In this document: one piece after another, positions 47,872 through 58,573 of the stretch | How positions within the stretch are numbered: position 1 is the stretch's first letter | How the letters are laid out: every line of letters begins with the position of its first letter | From: Clostridium bornimense | GTDB lineage: Bacteria > Bacillota > Clostridia > Clostridiales > Clostridiaceae | Direction of reading: 5' to 3' | Length of the DNA: 64,000 nucleotides | NCBI RefSeq assembly: GCF_000577895.1 | Contig: NZ_HG917868.1 | Coordinates: forward strand, 1,674,001 to 1,738,000 | Program-made: the position numbers and the translations under genes | The notes under the pieces: model-generated | What the model was told of the DNA's origin: nothing | Databases searched by the model: none | The model's input: the letters and a program-made list of their open reading frames with translations, nothing else

Positions 47872-49812
47872 TTAAAATTCAGCATATTTATACATATAAT
47901 TCTTTCTAGGTTCAACTACATCTCCCATAAGCAAAGATACCATCTTCTCTGCTTTTGCAGCATCCTCTATAGTAATTTGCATTAGATTTCTAGTTTCAGG
48001 ATTTAAAGTAGTTTCCCAAAGTTGTTCTGGATTCATTTCTCCAAGTCCCTTATATCTTTGTATTAATGCACCTTTACCAATTTCCTTTTTTACTTTATCT
48101 AGTTCTTCTTCATTATATGCATATTTAGCAACTTCTTTTCCCTTTACAACTTTGTATACTTTATAAAGAGGTGGTTGTGCCATATATAAATGTCCATTGG
48201 CTATAAGTGGTCTCATATATCTATATATATATGTCATCCATAAAGTTCTTATATGATATCCATCCACATCAGCATCAGACATTATTATTATTTTATCGTA
48301 TTTAAGATCTTCTTCATTATAATTTGTAAGAATACCAGTACCAATTGCCGTATTGAAAATTTTAAGTTCTTCTGATGCAAGAACATTCTCCAATTTTTGC
48401 TTCTCGGTGTTCATTATCTTTCCTTTAGACGGCATAACTGATTGAAATCTTCTATCTCTTGCTTGTTTTGCTGATCCCCCTGCAGAATCTCCCTCAACTA
48501 CAATAAATTCATTATACTTTCTATCCTTTGAAGTACATATAGCTATCTTCCCAGCAAGAGGTGATGTTCCTTTTCCTACTTTTTTTCTTTCTAATTCATT
48601 AATTTTCTTAATTTTATCTTTTCTTGCAGCAGCTGCTATGGCATTATTTATTATCATTGTAGCAACTTCTTTATTATCTTCTATCCATTGAGAAATTTTA
48701 GTATAGGATAAATCATTCATCATAGTGTATGCTTCGCTATTTCCAAGTTTAGTCTTTGTTTGCCCCTCAAAAATAGGATTAGTTAAGGATATTTTTATAA
48801 TAGCTGTAAGACCTTCTCTTAAGTCATCACCTTCAAATTCCTTATCCTTTTCTTTTATAAGGTTCAACTTCTTAGCCCATTCCTTAAAGGCTCTAGTCAT
48901 ACCAGTTTTAAAACCACTCTCATGGGTTCCAGCCTCAGTAGTCGGAATATTATTTACATAGCTCATAATATTTTCTGAAGTTGAATCAGTAAACTCCATG
49001 CATATTTCTCCACTCATCTTTATATCGCCTATTTCTCTATCTCCAGAAAAAGTAATAGGATCCTTATGCAATACTGTTTTACTCTCGTTTAAATATCTTA
49101 TAAAATCTAAAAGTCCATTTTCAGAGTAGTATAATTTTTTAACTTCTTCTTCTCCTCTTAGATCAATAAGTTCAAGGGTTATGCCTTTATTTTGGAATGA
49201 TAATTCCATAAGTCTTTGATCTACTATATCAAATTTTATATCTATTGTAGAAAAAATATCTTTATCAGGCATAAAAGTAACCTTTGTACCTTGTTCTTCT
49301 GTATCTCCAACGATTTTAAGATTACTAACTGGAGTACCTGGCATATCTTTCTTTAGGTCTTTATCAAACCCATATTCAAATCTCTGCTTGTATATTTTTC
49401 CTCCTTGAAACACTTCAACCTCAACCCATTTAGATAGTGCATTAACGACAGCAGCTCCAACTCCATGTAATCCACCGGAAGTTTTATAATTACTATTATT
49501 AAACTTTCCACCAGTATGAAGTTCTGTAAATACCATTTCTACACCACTTTTTTTCTTAATAGGATGTATTCCTGTAGGTATACCTCTTCCATTGTCCCTA
49601 ACCGTTATACTTTTATCTTTATTCAAAACTATTGTTGCTTTATCGCCATATCCATTAGATATTTCATCAATAGCATTATCCAATATCTCCCAAAGGCAAT
49701 GATGTAATCCTTTTATACCTGTAGATCCTATGTACATACCTGGTCTTACTCTAACAGGTTCAAGCTTTTCTAAGGAAGTTAAATCCGTTACTTCATAAGT
49801 ATTATTACTCAT
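47872..49812 (-). CDS. parE: DNA topoisomerase IV subunit B (GyrB/ParE family)
   Basis: 646 residues. GHKL ATPase: [44 protein letters not shown]; transducer domain; TOPRIM with [16 protein letters not shown] and [15 protein letters not shown]-terminal [18 protein letters not shown]-type signature. Supplies ATP-driven strand passage with ParC. Naming as ParE rests on the partner lacking a GyrA box and on the location away from dnaA/recF. TAGGAGG before the ATG. Confidence 0.88.
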   Translation of the reverse strand: MSNNTYEVTDLTSLEKLEPVRVRPGMYIGSTGIKGLHHCLWEILDNAIDEISNGYGDKATIVLNKDKSITVRDNGRGIPTGIHPIKKKSGVEMVFTELHTGGKFNNSNYKTSGGLHGVGAAVVNALSKWVEVEVFQGGKIYKQRFEYGFDKDLKKDMPGTPVSNLKIVGDTEEQGTKVTFMPDKDIFSTIDIKFDIVDQRLMELSFQNKGITLELIDLRGEEEVKKLYYSENGLLDFIRYLNESKTVLHKDPITFSGDREIGDIKMSGEICMEFTDSTSENIMSYVNNIPTTEAGTHESGFKTGMTRAFKEWAKKLNLIKEKDKEFEGDDLREGLTAIIKISLTNPIFEGQTKTKLGNSEAYTMMNDLSYTKISQWIEDNKEVATMIINNAIAAAARKDKIKKINELERKKVGKGTSPLAGKIAICTSKDRKYNEFIVVEGDSAGGSAKQARDRRFQSVMPSKGKIMNTEKQKLENVLASEELKIFNTAIGTGILTNYNEEDLKYDKIIIMSDADVDGYHIRTLWMTYIYRYMRPLIANGHLYMAQPPLYKVYKVVKGKEVAKYAYNEEELDKVKKEIGKGALIQRYKGLGEMNPEQLWETTLNPETRNLMQITIEDAAKAEKMVSLLMGDVVEPRKNYMYKYAEF

Positions 49813-49910
49813 AGTCTTTCTAGCCTCCTATTTTTAATCCATACTTGATATTTTATATTATTTTATATCGAATAGTAAATAGTATCGAACATTTATTCTG
49901 AAAAAAATAT

Positions 49911-49940
49911 AAAAAGGCTGTTAATAACAGCCACTATTTT
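49911..49940 (-). terminator. Terminator of the DUF6398-TPR gene
   Basis: GGCTGTT (49916-49922) with AACAGCC (49926-49932) and T-runs on both sides; separates it from parE. Confidence 0.85.
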
Positions 49941-50002
49941 TTTACTTCATTATACTATTAACTTTTACATTTAGCAAAAATTCACAAGATTATTTGCAAT
50001 AT

Positions 50003-51103
50003 CTATCTATAATTTTTTCTAAGCCATTGTAATGAACCTAAAATACTTCTCCATGCAGATAAAGAATACCAACAATACATTATTGCTTCTTTTTCATCTC
50101 CTGCTTCACAATAATCTGGTAGTGACTTAGGCATAGATTTATATCCTAATAGATAAGGTGGTATAAATGAATTTACTTTTACAGCTTCTTTTAGCTCATC
50201 TTTAGCTTTATCTAAATCACCATATTTATAACTTAAAAGTGCTCTAGCATACTTAAATATAGCAGTTGCATCATCACTATATGTAGCTAAAAGTTTTTCT
50301 ACCTCTTCATCTTTATTCATTTCTAATAACCAGTTTATTAATATATATCTAATTCCTTGAGAATCACTACTATTTAATTCAATCATCTCTGTATATTCTT
50401 TTATAGCTTCTTCTTTTTCTCCTAAAGCCCACAATAAGTCTCCATAAGAGAATTTTGCAAGCATATATGGTTGAGTTTCTTTTATACTCCAAAAGTTTCC
50501 TCTAAAACTTTCAAAGTCTTCCTTTATCTCATCATATCCTGCATCTAAAGCCAGTTTATATGCTTCTTTTTTCTTATTTAAATCCATTATTTCTTCATCA
50601 GCTATAATAAGCATAGCATCAACACATCTATCATATAAACTTAAAGCAAAATATGCTTCATTTATTCTCTCTTCATAGTTTTCTATATATATAGCCTCTC
50701 TAGCAATATTATATGCTATCTCTTTTAAGGTACTTCTATTCTCTTCTGTAACCCAATCTTTTATGTCAGCACCTATTATACCATCTCTTATTTCTTTAGA
50801 TCTACTTAATGCAGTTGAAGAGCTTATATTAAAAGATTTATATAAGTCTGAAGCTTTAACATTTATTTTTGAAAACTTTTCAAAGTAGAAATTTACTCCA
50901 GCAAGGGCATGAACAGCTCCACAAGCCCACCCTTCTAATCTTCCTTTTGAAAATCCTTTTTCATTTGTTTCAATAACTTTATCTATTGCTCTAATACATA
51001 AACCTGCAAATTCTTCACTTAAATTTGTTTTACAATATCCTTCTATTAATCCTTTAACTTCTTCGTACCTTTTTAAAAGATTATCATCCATAACTTTATT
51101 CAT
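50003..51103 (-). CDS. DUF6398 domain and tetratricopeptide-repeat protein
   Basis: 366 residues, soluble. Residues ~10-110 resemble DUF6398 (CKTNLSEEFAGLCIRAIDKV, WACGAVHALAGVNFYF, STALSRSKEIRDGI), with a helix-turn-helix look near the end. A middle helical part follows, then two to three TPR-like units (AKFSYGDLLWALGEKEEAIKEY, AIFKYARALLSYKYGDLDKA). TPRs usually mediate protein binding; function unknown. GGAGTAATGGG before the ATG; own terminator. Confidence 0.65.
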   Translation of the reverse strand: MNKVMDDNLLKRYEEVKGLIEGYCKTNLSEEFAGLCIRAIDKVIETNEKGFSKGRLEGWACGAVHALAGVNFYFEKFSKINVKASDLYKSFNISSSTALSRSKEIRDGIIGADIKDWVTEENRSTLKEIAYNIAREAIYIENYEERINEAYFALSLYDRCVDAMLIIADEEIMDLNKKKEAYKLALDAGYDEIKEDFESFRGNFWSIKETQPYMLAKFSYGDLLWALGEKEEAIKEYTEMIELNSSDSQGIRYILINWLLEMNKDEEVEKLLATYSDDATAIFKYARALLSYKYGDLDKAKDELKEAVKVNSFIPPYLLGYKSMPKSLPDYCEAGDEKEAIMYCWYSLSAWRSILGSLQWLRKNYR

Positions 51104-51221
51104 CCCATTACTCCATTCTAAAATATAATCGCCATATTATAATATAAACTATATTTATAGATTTGTGGAGTATATTTTTTACAAAACCATATCTTACTAT
51201 ATTTATCTTTTCATTTTTAAC

Positions 51222-51424
51222 CTATATTCTATGTATATTAACTGCCGTCAATCCTATAGAGCCGCCAATTACATAAAACTTTACTTTTTCACCTTAATAT
51301 AATCCATATTGTTATCATTAAAATACAAATCATTTACAAAAATATTTATTCCATATTTTGTTTCGACAAATCCACATCCTATTTCATTATTAAACCATTT
51401 AATAACTCCTGTATTTTTAGACAT
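51222..51424 (-). pseudogene. Cold-shock protein gene with a one-base frameshift
   Basis: From ATG 51424 (preceded by AGGAGCTG) the minus strand encodes TGVIKWFNNEIGCGFVETKY, then GINIFVND: the CspA fold's RNP1- and RNP2-like strands. The frame stops at 51281 after 47 residues. Switching frame at about 51294 restores the C-terminal half of the domain (GEKVKFYVIGG, LTAVNIHRI) up to the stop at 51222-51224. One extra A in the ATTAAGG stretch would give a 67-residue protein, the normal cold-shock length. RNP1 is also unusual (CGFVET rather than GFGFI). It may be a true pseudogene, an assembly error, or less likely a programmed shift. Upstream of it is rnpB with its own terminator. Confidence 0.8.
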
Positions 51425-51489
51425 TAATATCAGCTCCTACCAGACTTTTATTTTATATTATTAGCAAAATAAAATAATTTATCCAAATA

Positions 51490-51528
51490 AGAAAAAGAGA
51501 GACATTTGACTATAACCAAATGTCTCTC
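51490..51528 (-). terminator. Terminator of rnpB
   Basis: Perfect 12-bp stem GAGAGACATTTG (51497-51508) with CAAATGTCTCTC (51517-51528), then CTTTTTC on the minus strand. Confidence 0.9.
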
Positions 51529-51530
51529 AT

Positions 51531-51868
51531 GTACGACTAAAACTATAAGCCGAGTTCTGTATTTGACGGTCATCTATCTAGGTTTATTGTTACCAATAAA
51601 CTCAAGCGATACTTCTGAAGCGAGCGAGCAACTCATTGCTTCAAATCGATCTTGCACCAAATGGGGTTTACATAGCCGCAAAGTCGCCATTGCGCTGGTA
51701 AGCTCTTACCTCACCTTTCCACCCTTACCTAGAATATACTCTAGGCGGTATATCTCTGTTGCACTTTCCTTCAAGTCGCCCTGACTGGGTGTTACCCAGC
51801 ATTCTGCTCTGTGGTGCTCGGACTTTCCTCTCCCTAAAACTTTAGGCAGCGACCATCTGTTTTACTCG
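51531..51868 (-). ncRNA. rnpB: RNase P RNA, type B
   Basis: The minus strand shows the conserved RNase P core: near the 5' end GAGGAAAGTCCGAGCACCAC, then CAGAATGCTGGGTAACACCCAG and CAGGGCGAC; near the 3' end CAGAACTCGGCTTATAG. TAAAAC and GTTTTA at the two ends form helix P1. Sequence layout matches the Bacillus-type (B) RNA. It removes 5' leaders from tRNA precursors with the RnpA protein. Promoter and terminator are visible on both sides. Confidence 0.95.
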
Positions 51869-51875
51869 CATATGT

Positions 51876-51904
51876 ATATTAACATAATTAATATTTTAAA
51901 TCAA
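51876..51904 (-). promoter_or_regulatory. Promoter of rnpB
   Basis: Minus strand TTGATT (51904-51899), 17-base spacer, TAATAT (51881-51876), about 8 bases from the inferred RNA 5' end. Confidence 0.65.
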
Positions 51905-51911
51905 TTAATTT

Positions 51912-52703
51912 TTAATAATTCTTATATGGAGATTTACTTTTTTCTGATAATAAAACATCAACTCCATACTTTTTTAAATCTTTTTTTATATTTTTTGATA
52001 TCTCTATAAAAGGTATCCATTCTGAATAAAAGTGTTCCATATCTATAATATTAATTTTTTCTTCATTGTAATCTGATACATAATGATATGTAGTATCACC
52101 AGTTATAATTAAATCACATGATTGCTCCTTAGCATATTTAAAGAAATCTTGTCCTGATCCATTCAATAGTGCTACTCTATTAATTTTATTAGTTAAATCA
52201 CCACAATACCTTATATTATTTATTCCAAATTTTTTCTTTATTTTATCTAATATATCTTTTAATGTTATATCACCACTAGTGACACCTATTCTTCCAATAC
52301 CAGCATCACTACTAAGAGGATTACTACTTAATAATGTCATATTTTCAAGTTCTAATATTTGCCCTAAAGTATCTGTTATTCCACCATTAACACTATCTAA
52401 GTTTGTATGAGCAGAATATAACGCAATATTATTTTTTATAAGATTTCTTATTTTAATACCTTGTATTGTTTTATTTGTAATAGAACTTGGTTTACTAAAT
52501 ATTAAAGGATGATGTGTTAAAATTAAATCACATTTTTTTTCAGCTGCTTCTTCAATAACTTCAATAGTTCCATCTAAAGCCACTAATATTTTAGATATTT
52601 CATCTTCAAAGTCCCCTACCATTAATCCAACATTATCAAAATCTTCTTTTAAATATGTAGGTGCTATCCCATTCATATATACTTCAAAGTCTTTTATTTT
52701 CAT
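51912..52703 (-). CDS. Nif3-like dinuclear metal-centre protein
   Basis: 263 residues. YLKEDFDNVGLMVGD at the start, metal-binding LTHHPLIF, HTNLD and a C-terminal GDTTYHY and EHFYSE set typical of the NIF3/YqfO family, which forms hexameric metal-bound toroids. Some relatives are called GTP cyclohydrolase I type 2; activity is not settled. Overlaps trmK by 20 bases; the two genes are neighbours in many Firmicutes downstream of rpoD. Confidence 0.9.
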   Translation of the reverse strand: MKIKDFEVYMNGIAPTYLKEDFDNVGLMVGDFEDEISKILVALDGTIEVIEEAAEKKCDLILTHHPLIFSKPSSITNKTIQGIKIRNLIKNNIALYSAHTNLDSVNGGITDTLGQILELENMTLLSSNPLSSDAGIGRIGVTSGDITLKDILDKIKKKFGINNIRYCGDLTNKINRVALLNGSGQDFFKYAKEQSCDLIITGDTTYHYVSDYNEEKINIIDMEHFYSEWIPFIEISKNIKKDLKKYGVDVLLSEKSKSPYKNY

Positions 52704-53385
52704 TTAATATACTCTCCATAAAATCAATTTTATCTTGAATCTCTTTTTTTCTTATAAGTGATGCTTCTGTTTCTTTTGTTATATAGTTTATGATTTCTCT
52801 AAAATGATTTATTTTATGATTTATATACATTATTTCCTCTTTACTAGGATTACATATTACCTTCTCACCTAACTCATATACTATATCAGAAAATGATTTT
52901 TTTTCATTCTCTCCATAAGATACTTTAATTATAGGATAATACTTTTCTTCATCATAAATTACTTTTTCTTCTATTAAGTTGTATCCTTTTTCATAAATGT
53001 ATTTTCTTACAACTTCTACATTTTGAACTGGTTGCAATACTAGATAATCCATACTTTTAAAGATATCCAATGAATCCTCTATTATATCTCTTATAAGATT
53101 TCCTCCCATACCTGCTATAACAGCTACATCTATTTCATTTTTTTTAAACACTTTAAGTCCAGGACCAACTCTAAAGGAAATATCATTAGTAAACTTAGAT
53201 CCTTTAACATTAAACATCGCTTTTTTTAGTGAATCTTTACTAATATCTGTAGCAATAACATTATTACATAGTTTATTCTCTAACGAGCATAATCCTATAT
53301 ATCCATGATCACAGCCTACATCTCCTAATGTATCACAGGAATCTATAAATTCACATATTTCTTTTATTCTCTTTGAAACTAACAT
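52684..53385 (-). CDS. trmK: tRNA (adenine-22 N1)-methyltransferase
   Basis: 233 residues. SAM-binding DVGCDHGYIGLCSL near residue 22, AGMGGNLIRDII, LVLQPVQNVEVVRKY, then a C-terminal coiled coil (~170-233), as in TrmK (YqfN). Methylates A22 in tRNAs, including tRNA-Ser and tRNA-Leu. AGGAGAAA before the ATG. Confidence 0.92.
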   Translation of the reverse strand: MLVSKRIKEICEFIDSCDTLGDVGCDHGYIGLCSLENKLCNNVIATDISKDSLKKAMFNVKGSKFTNDISFRVGPGLKVFKKNEIDVAVIAGMGGNLIRDIIEDSLDIFKSMDYLVLQPVQNVEVVRKYIYEKGYNLIEEKVIYDEEKYYPIIKVSYGENEKKSFSDIVYELGEKVICNPSKEEIMYINHKINHFREIINYITKETEASLIRKKEIQDKIDFMESILNENKRL

Positions 53386-53403
53386 TTTTTTCTCCTATGT
53401 ATT

Positions 53404-54285
53404 CTAAAAATAATATATTGAAAGTATTTGAATTTGCATAAATAATAAAACAACTGCTACTATTAAAGGTAAATATATATACTTATAACATGATTTTCTA
53501 TCATATTTAGAGTATACATTAGAAGTTAAAAACATACATAGCAGTATTCCTGCTGTAATAAGCCCATAAGAAATTTGATTTACAGCAAACTGTGTATATG
53601 TCCCCCATTTAATCGGTTCAAATCTCTCATTAAAAGATAAAGGCATTGAATTTAATGCATAATTATCTTTCATTCCTAATAAAAGTGGTATTATCATTAA
53701 TACTATAATAAGAAATGAAGCAGATATAAATGGTGCTAAAAAAAATTTATCTTTATATAATGGACTTACTTTTTTATCTTCAACTTTCTTTGAACCTTCT
53801 ATAGATATATCATCACAAATTCCACCAATATCTATTGGAGAAATTGCAAAATTACCCTTAGTAGTTTTTATAAGTAAAACATTTTCAAAATTAGATATGT
53901 ATGCTCTTGTAGCACCTATATTTTCTATATAAATTATCCCAAAGGCAAATTTTTTCATTCCATATCCATCTAAAACCATTCCATCTATTTTATTTTCTTC
54001 ATGTCGAAGTTCTATTATATCCTTCATTGATATTTTTATATTCCTTAAATAAAAAAATGTATTTATTGTTACAGAATCCTCATTTACTATATATCTAGTT
54101 GTAAACGATATAACTATATAATACATTTGATATATATCAATGCATATTAAAGATACCAATCCGAATAAATTTATCATATAGGATTCGATAAACATTGAAA
54201 TAAATAATAAAGCAAAATTAAGAATCACCGTCATAAGTATTAAATAAAAGCTTCCAATTCCTGGTTTCTGCTTGTAAACCTTCAT
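53404..54285 (-). CDS. Membrane protein with a PH-like domain
   Basis: 293 residues. Two N-terminal transmembrane helices (~11-32, 36-60), a beta-rich middle (~62-155: RYIVNEDSVTINTFFYLRNI, ISMKDIIELRHEE) that resembles bacterial PH (bPH) domains, a linker, then probably three C-terminal helices (~183-205, 232-250, 268-290). No recognised function. It lies between rpoD and trmK with a terminator after rpoD, so it probably has its own promoter. AAGGGGGAG precedes the ATG. Confidence 0.6.
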   Translation of the reverse strand: MKVYKQKPGIGSFYLILMTVILNFALLFISMFIESYMINLFGLVSLICIDIYQMYYIVISFTTRYIVNEDSVTINTFFYLRNIKISMKDIIELRHEENKIDGMVLDGYGMKKFAFGIIYIENIGATRAYISNFENVLLIKTTKGNFAISPIDIGGICDDISIEGSKKVEDKKVSPLYKDKFFLAPFISASFLIIVLMIIPLLLGMKDNYALNSMPLSFNERFEPIKWGTYTQFAVNQISYGLITAGILLCMFLTSNVYSKYDRKSCYKYIYLPLIVAVVLLFMQIQILSIYYF

Positions 54286-54343
54286 AACATCTCCCCCTTA
54301 TAATATATATAATTATATCATAATAATTAAATAGCACCAATAA

Positions 54344-54372
54344 CAAAAGAGCATCATAAAGTGATGCTCTAA
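54344..54372 (-). terminator. Terminator at the rpoD stop codon
   Basis: AGAGCATCA (54348-54356) with TGATGCTCT (54362-54370). The left arm begins in the rpoD stop codon; TTTTGTT follows. Confidence 0.85.
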
Positions 54373-55451
54373 TCTAAATAATCTTTAAGTTTTTTACTTC
54401 TACTTGGATGTCTTAATTTTCTTAATGCCTTAGCTTCAATTTGTCTTATTCTTTCTCTTGTTACATTAAACTCTTTACCTACTTCTTCAAGGGTTCTCGT
54501 TCTACCATCATCAAGACCAAATCTAAGTCTTAATACTTTTTCTTCCCTAGGTGTAAGAGTATCTAAAACATTAATTAACTGCTCTTTTAACATTGTAAAA
54601 GCTGCTGCTTCTGCCGGTGCTGGTGCTTCATCATCAGGTATAAAATCTCCAAGATGAGAATCTTCTTCTTCACCTATTGGCGTTTCTAGTGATACAGGCT
54701 CTTGAGCTATTTTCATAATTTCTCTAACTTTCTCAACTGGCATATCCATTTTTTCTGATATTTCTTCTGGCTGAGGTGCTCTTCCTAATTCTTGTACTAG
54801 TTGTCTTTCTACTCTAATAAGCTTATTTATTGTTTCTACCATATGCACAGGTATTCTTATAGTTCTAGCTTGATCTGCAATAGCTCTAGTTATTGCCTGT
54901 CTTATCCACCATGTTGCATAAGTTGAAAACTTATATCCTTTTCTATAGTCAAATTTTTCTACAGCCTTAATTAAACCTAAATTTCCTTCTTGTATAAGAT
55001 CTAGAAATAACATTCCTCTTCCTACATATCTCTTAGCTATAGATACAACAAGTCTAAGATTTGCTTCTGCAAGTTTTTTCTTTGCAAATTGATCTCCTTC
55101 TTCTATCCTCATAGCTAGTGATATTTCGTCTTCTGATGATAATAAAGGTACCTTACCAATCTCTTTTAAGTACATTCTTACAGGATCATCTATAGATATT
55201 CCTTCAGGAATTGATATGTCAATTTCTTCAGTTGCTTCCTCTACTGCATCTTTATTCTCACCAATTACTTCTATTCCCATAGATTCTAACGCTTCATAAA
55301 CCTGTTCTATTTGTTCTGGGCTTAATTCTACATCTTCAAGCTCATCTACTATTTCACTATATGTCAAACTTCCTTTTGATTTACCAGTATCAATTAATTT
55401 TTTAACTATCTTTAACATTCCAGCCTTGTCTTTTGGATTCACCTTTTCCAT
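54369..55451 (-). CDS. rpoD: Primary sigma factor RpoD (SigA)
   Basis: 360 residues, short Firmicute form. Region 1.1-like N-terminus, region 1.2 ([18 protein letters not shown]), region 2 ([39 protein letters not shown]), region 3, and region 4 with the -35 helix-turn-helix ([19 protein letters not shown]). An Ala/Pro run lies near residue 280. Directs housekeeping transcription; its consensus promoters are seen for ldh, tRNA-Leu and rnpB. Follows dnaG by 22 bases; AGAGGAGG before the ATG. Confidence 0.97.
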   Translation of the reverse strand: MEKVNPKDKAGMLKIVKKLIDTGKSKGSLTYSEIVDELEDVELSPEQIEQVYEALESMGIEVIGENKDAVEEATEEIDISIPEGISIDDPVRMYLKEIGKVPLLSSEDEISLAMRIEEGDQFAKKKLAEANLRLVVSIAKRYVGRGMLFLDLIQEGNLGLIKAVEKFDYRKGYKFSTYATWWIRQAITRAIADQARTIRIPVHMVETINKLIRVERQLVQELGRAPQPEEISEKMDMPVEKVREIMKIAQEPVSLETPIGEEEDSHLGDFIPDDEAPAPAEAAAFTMLKEQLINVLDTLTPREEKVLRLRFGLDDGRTRTLEEVGKEFNVTRERIRQIEAKALRKLRHPSRSKKLKDYLD

Positions 55452-55473
55452 GCTAGACCTCCTCTCAATATCC

Positions 55474-57243
55474 CTAGAGTTCTTTATATTGTTTTTGTTT
55501 CTCTTTCATCTTCTTCAATAATGTTATCGTCTCATTCACTGAACCTAACTTCTCTTTTTCCTTAATTTCTTCATTTAAGAACTCTATTTCTTCTTCTAGC
55601 TTAAATTTTTTAAGTCTTCTTATACAATCAAATATAAGCTTATCGTCTTCATATCCATCTGTAATAATTGGTTCCTCTCGAACCTTTATAAGTGTCTTCA
55701 AAGTCCCTTCATCATTACATTTTGCCTCTATATCTTTAGTTATATCAACTTTCCCACTATTGTAAAGCTCTTTAATTTTTTCAAATAAAGGTGCTGTTTC
55801 TCTTGAATATAAGTTCTCCTCATCATTATGCTGTAAGATTAATTTATAATTTTCAATATTTTTTAAAGATAATTTTAGTAATATTCTTTCTATTCTTAAA
55901 CTACTCTTCTCTAAATGTATATTTTGGCCAATATACCCCGAATTATTCACTTTTTCATAATTACCTTTAAAATTCTCCATTTTTCTTAATGTATCTATTA
56001 TAAATTCTTCTCTAACTTTAGTTATCTCACTTATATTATGTATAAATTCATCTCTTTCTAAACTAGATAAATCTATACAAATTTCCTTTAGAGACTCTTC
56101 TATAAAATGTCGAACATCTTCTGATTCATTAAGGTCATACTTTTCTTTTATTAGTTCCAGCTTATACTCATTTAATGACATAGATTTTTCAACAAGATCT
56201 ATAAATTTATCTCTACCATTTTTCTTAACAAACTCATCAGGATCTTTTCCATCTGGGATTCTTAAAATTTTTATTTTAATTCCCATATCCTGCAATACCT
56301 TAAATCCTCTTTCTGTAGCACTTTTTCCAGCTGCATCAGCATCATAGCAAATTATAACTGTATCCACAAACTTCTTTAAAAGCTTACCTTGATTAACAGT
56401 TAAAGCTGTTCCCAGTGAAGCTACTACATTGGTAATATTGTGCTCATGAAGAGTAATTACATCCATATAACCTTCTACTATAATTATTGACTTTTTCAGT
56501 CCACTTTTTATAGCAAAGTTTAAGCCATATAAATTGTCACCTTTTTTGAAAATTAAACTTTCTGGAGAATTAAGATATTTAGGTTTAGAATCATCTAAAA
56601 CCCGTCCACCAAAACCTATTACATTTCCTCTATAATCAAAAACAGGAAAAATTACTCGGTTTCTAAATCTATCATAGGTGGATTTTTCACTTTTTATTAC
56701 TAACCCTAGCGCTATTAAGTCCTCTAATCTATAACCCTTTCGTCTTAGATTATTCATTAATGAATGCCATGAATCTTCGGCATAACCCAAACCAAATTTC
56801 TTAATTGTTGCTATATTCAATTCCCTATTTTTAAAATAATCTTGTGCTTTTTTACTAGTTTTTAAATTATTAAAAAATATTCTTGCACTATCTTTATTAA
56901 TTTTAAGAAGTTTATCTTTAAACTCCTTCTTTTTTTTGGATTCCTTATTGCCTTCATCAATTTCTATGTTGGCTCTTTCCCCTAAATACTTTACTGCTTC
57001 AACAAATGGCAGATTTTTAGTTTTCATTACATATACAATTACATTACCTGCTTCTCCACATCCAAAACATTTATATATTCCTTTTTCAGGTGTAACTGTA
57101 AATGATGGAGTTTTCTCTTTATGAAAGGGACATAATCCAGTTAAATATTTACCACTTTTTTTGAGTCTGACACCACTTTCTTCTATCACACTAGCAATAT
57201 CATTTTCGTCCTTTATCTTCTGGATTAATTCATCACTTATCAA
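55474..57243 (-). CDS. dnaG: DNA primase
   Basis: About 589 residues. CHC2 zinc finger ([10 protein letters not shown]... CFGCGEAGN), then the core with [24 protein letters not shown] motif [14 protein letters not shown] and [14 protein letters not shown], and a C-terminal helicase-interaction region. Makes RNA primers for replication. TTG start at 57243 follows GAGGTGG at 7 bases; the ATG at 57273 has no site and adds 10 non-conserved residues. dnaG-rpoD is the classic macromolecular-synthesis pair. Confidence 0.95.
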   Translation of the reverse strand: MISDELIQKIKDENDIASVIEESGVRLKKSGKYLTGLCPFHKEKTPSFTVTPEKGIYKCFGCGEAGNVIVYVMKTKNLPFVEAVKYLGERANIEIDEGNKESKKKKEFKDKLLKINKDSARIFFNNLKTSKKAQDYFKNRELNIATIKKFGLGYAEDSWHSLMNNLRRKGYRLEDLIALGLVIKSEKSTYDRFRNRVIFPVFDYRGNVIGFGGRVLDDSKPKYLNSPESLIFKKGDNLYGLNFAIKSGLKKSIIIVEGYMDVITLHEHNITNVVASLGTALTVNQGKLLKKFVDTVIICYDADAAGKSATERGFKVLQDMGIKIKILRIPDGKDPDEFVKKNGRDKFIDLVEKSMSLNEYKLELIKEKYDLNESEDVRHFIEESLKEICIDLSSLERDEFIHNISEITKVREEFIIDTLRKMENFKGNYEKVNNSGYIGQNIHLEKSSLRIERILLKLSLKNIENYKLILQHNDEENLYSRETAPLFEKIKELYNSGKVDITKDIEAKCNDEGTLKTLIKVREEPIITDGYEDDKLIFDCIRRLKKFKLEEEIEFLNEEIKEKEKLGSVNETITLLKKMKEKQKQYKEL

Positions 57244-57385
57244 ATAAAAACCACCTCTATTTTTTTCGTACAATTAAATTAATATTCGACACTGAAATTA
57301 TATTTCCTCTTTTTATTTTTAATTTAAATATATTAATTATGTTATTCTTTTATTATATTATTACATACTTGTAGCTTACCTATTC

Positions 57386-58414
57386 TTAATATATTACAAA
57401 CTTAGGAACATACAATTCATTGAACAAATGAATACAATAATCATCACTCATGCCGCCTATGTAATCACACACACCTTGGTAAATTCCTTCCTCTTCCGCA
57501 ATATCTCTATAAAACTTAGGAAGCTTATCTTGATTTTTAACATAATACATAAATACTTGTTCAAATACAAACTTGGCTTTTTCTCTCTCATTTCTAAGTA
57601 TATTTCCTTTATATACTTCCTTAAACATAAAACTTCTTAATCCAGTTAATGCATAACCAACCTCTTCACTTAAATTAACTTTTATATTTTCACTTTCTAA
57701 ATTATTTATAGTATTATATATAATATCATGAACTAATCTATTTATTCTATCAGAATTAGTATGTCCTAGAATATTTATGTATTCACTTGGAAGATCTTCT
57801 TCAACGATTAAACCTGCTCTTATTGAATCATCAATATCATGATTTACATAAGCTATTTTATCTGCATATTTTACTACTTGACCTTCTAATGTAAAAGCTT
57901 CTTTACCATTTTTATCAAATCCAGAGTGATGTAGTATTCCATCCAATACTTCTTCTGTAAGATTTAACCCTGCTCCATTTTTTTCAAGACGTGTCAACAC
58001 TCGTATAGAATTTATATTATGTTTAAATCCATTAGGCATAAGTTCATTTAAGACTTCTTCTCCATTATGTGCAAAAGCCACATGGCCTATATCATGCCCT
58101 AACGCTATAGCATCAACTAAATCATCATTAAGTCCTATACCCTTAGCAATAGTTCTTGCAATTTGAGCTACCTCTAATGTATGTGTTAACCGTGTCCTAT
58201 AATGATCTCCTGATGTCCTTATAAATACTTGTGTTTTATGTTTTAATCTTCTAAAAGATTTCGTATGAACTATTCTATCTCTATCTCTCATAAAACAAGT
58301 ACGAATATCTTCTTCTTTTTCAGCAACACTTCTTCCACGAGTATTCTTAGATAATACAGCATGCTTATTTAATGTAACTTCTTCTCTATTTTCTATAGTT
58401 TCTCTTATATTCAT
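57386..58414 (-). CDS. dgt: dGTPase-like deoxynucleoside triphosphate triphosphohydrolase
   Basis: 342 residues. HD-domain metal ligands: RLTHTLEVAQIARTIAKGIG, ALGHDIGHVAFAHNGEE, and later VKYADKIAYVNHDIDD. The N-terminal FRRLKHKTQVFI is typical of dGTPase-like proteins, which split dNTPs into nucleoside and triphosphate. Substrate range is unproven. Upstream of dnaG, as in many clostridia; CAGGAGGA before the ATG. Confidence 0.92.
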   Translation of the reverse strand: MNIRETIENREEVTLNKHAVLSKNTRGRSVAEKEEDIRTCFMRDRDRIVHTKSFRRLKHKTQVFIRTSGDHYRTRLTHTLEVAQIARTIAKGIGLNDDLVDAIALGHDIGHVAFAHNGEEVLNELMPNGFKHNINSIRVLTRLEKNGAGLNLTEEVLDGILHHSGFDKNGKEAFTLEGQVVKYADKIAYVNHDIDDSIRAGLIVEEDLPSEYINILGHTNSDRINRLVHDIIYNTINNLESENIKVNLSEEVGYALTGLRSFMFKEVYKGNILRNEREKAKFVFEQVFMYYVKNQDKLPKFYRDIAEEEGIYQGVCDYIGGMSDDYCIHLFNELYVPKFVIY

Positions 58415-58573
58415 ATAAATCCTCCTGATTAATAATACTTCTTTATAAAATTCTCATTTCCTCTTTTTATATTATAATATTTTTAATTTTCCCTTCATTT
58501 ATTAATATACTTCATGCATAAATATATTATTTCTTTAATACTCTTATACTATAATGATTAAGGAGATTTTTAT

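Noticed and set aside
51222-51424. Programmed frameshift in the cold-shock gene
   Set aside because: No slippery heptamer or downstream structure at the shift; a missing base in an A-run is simpler.
58500-58560. Sigma-K/E promoter for the CotS-like gene
   Set aside because: GCATAAATA resembles part of the -10 motif but the full CATAnnnTA pattern and -35 AC are not met.
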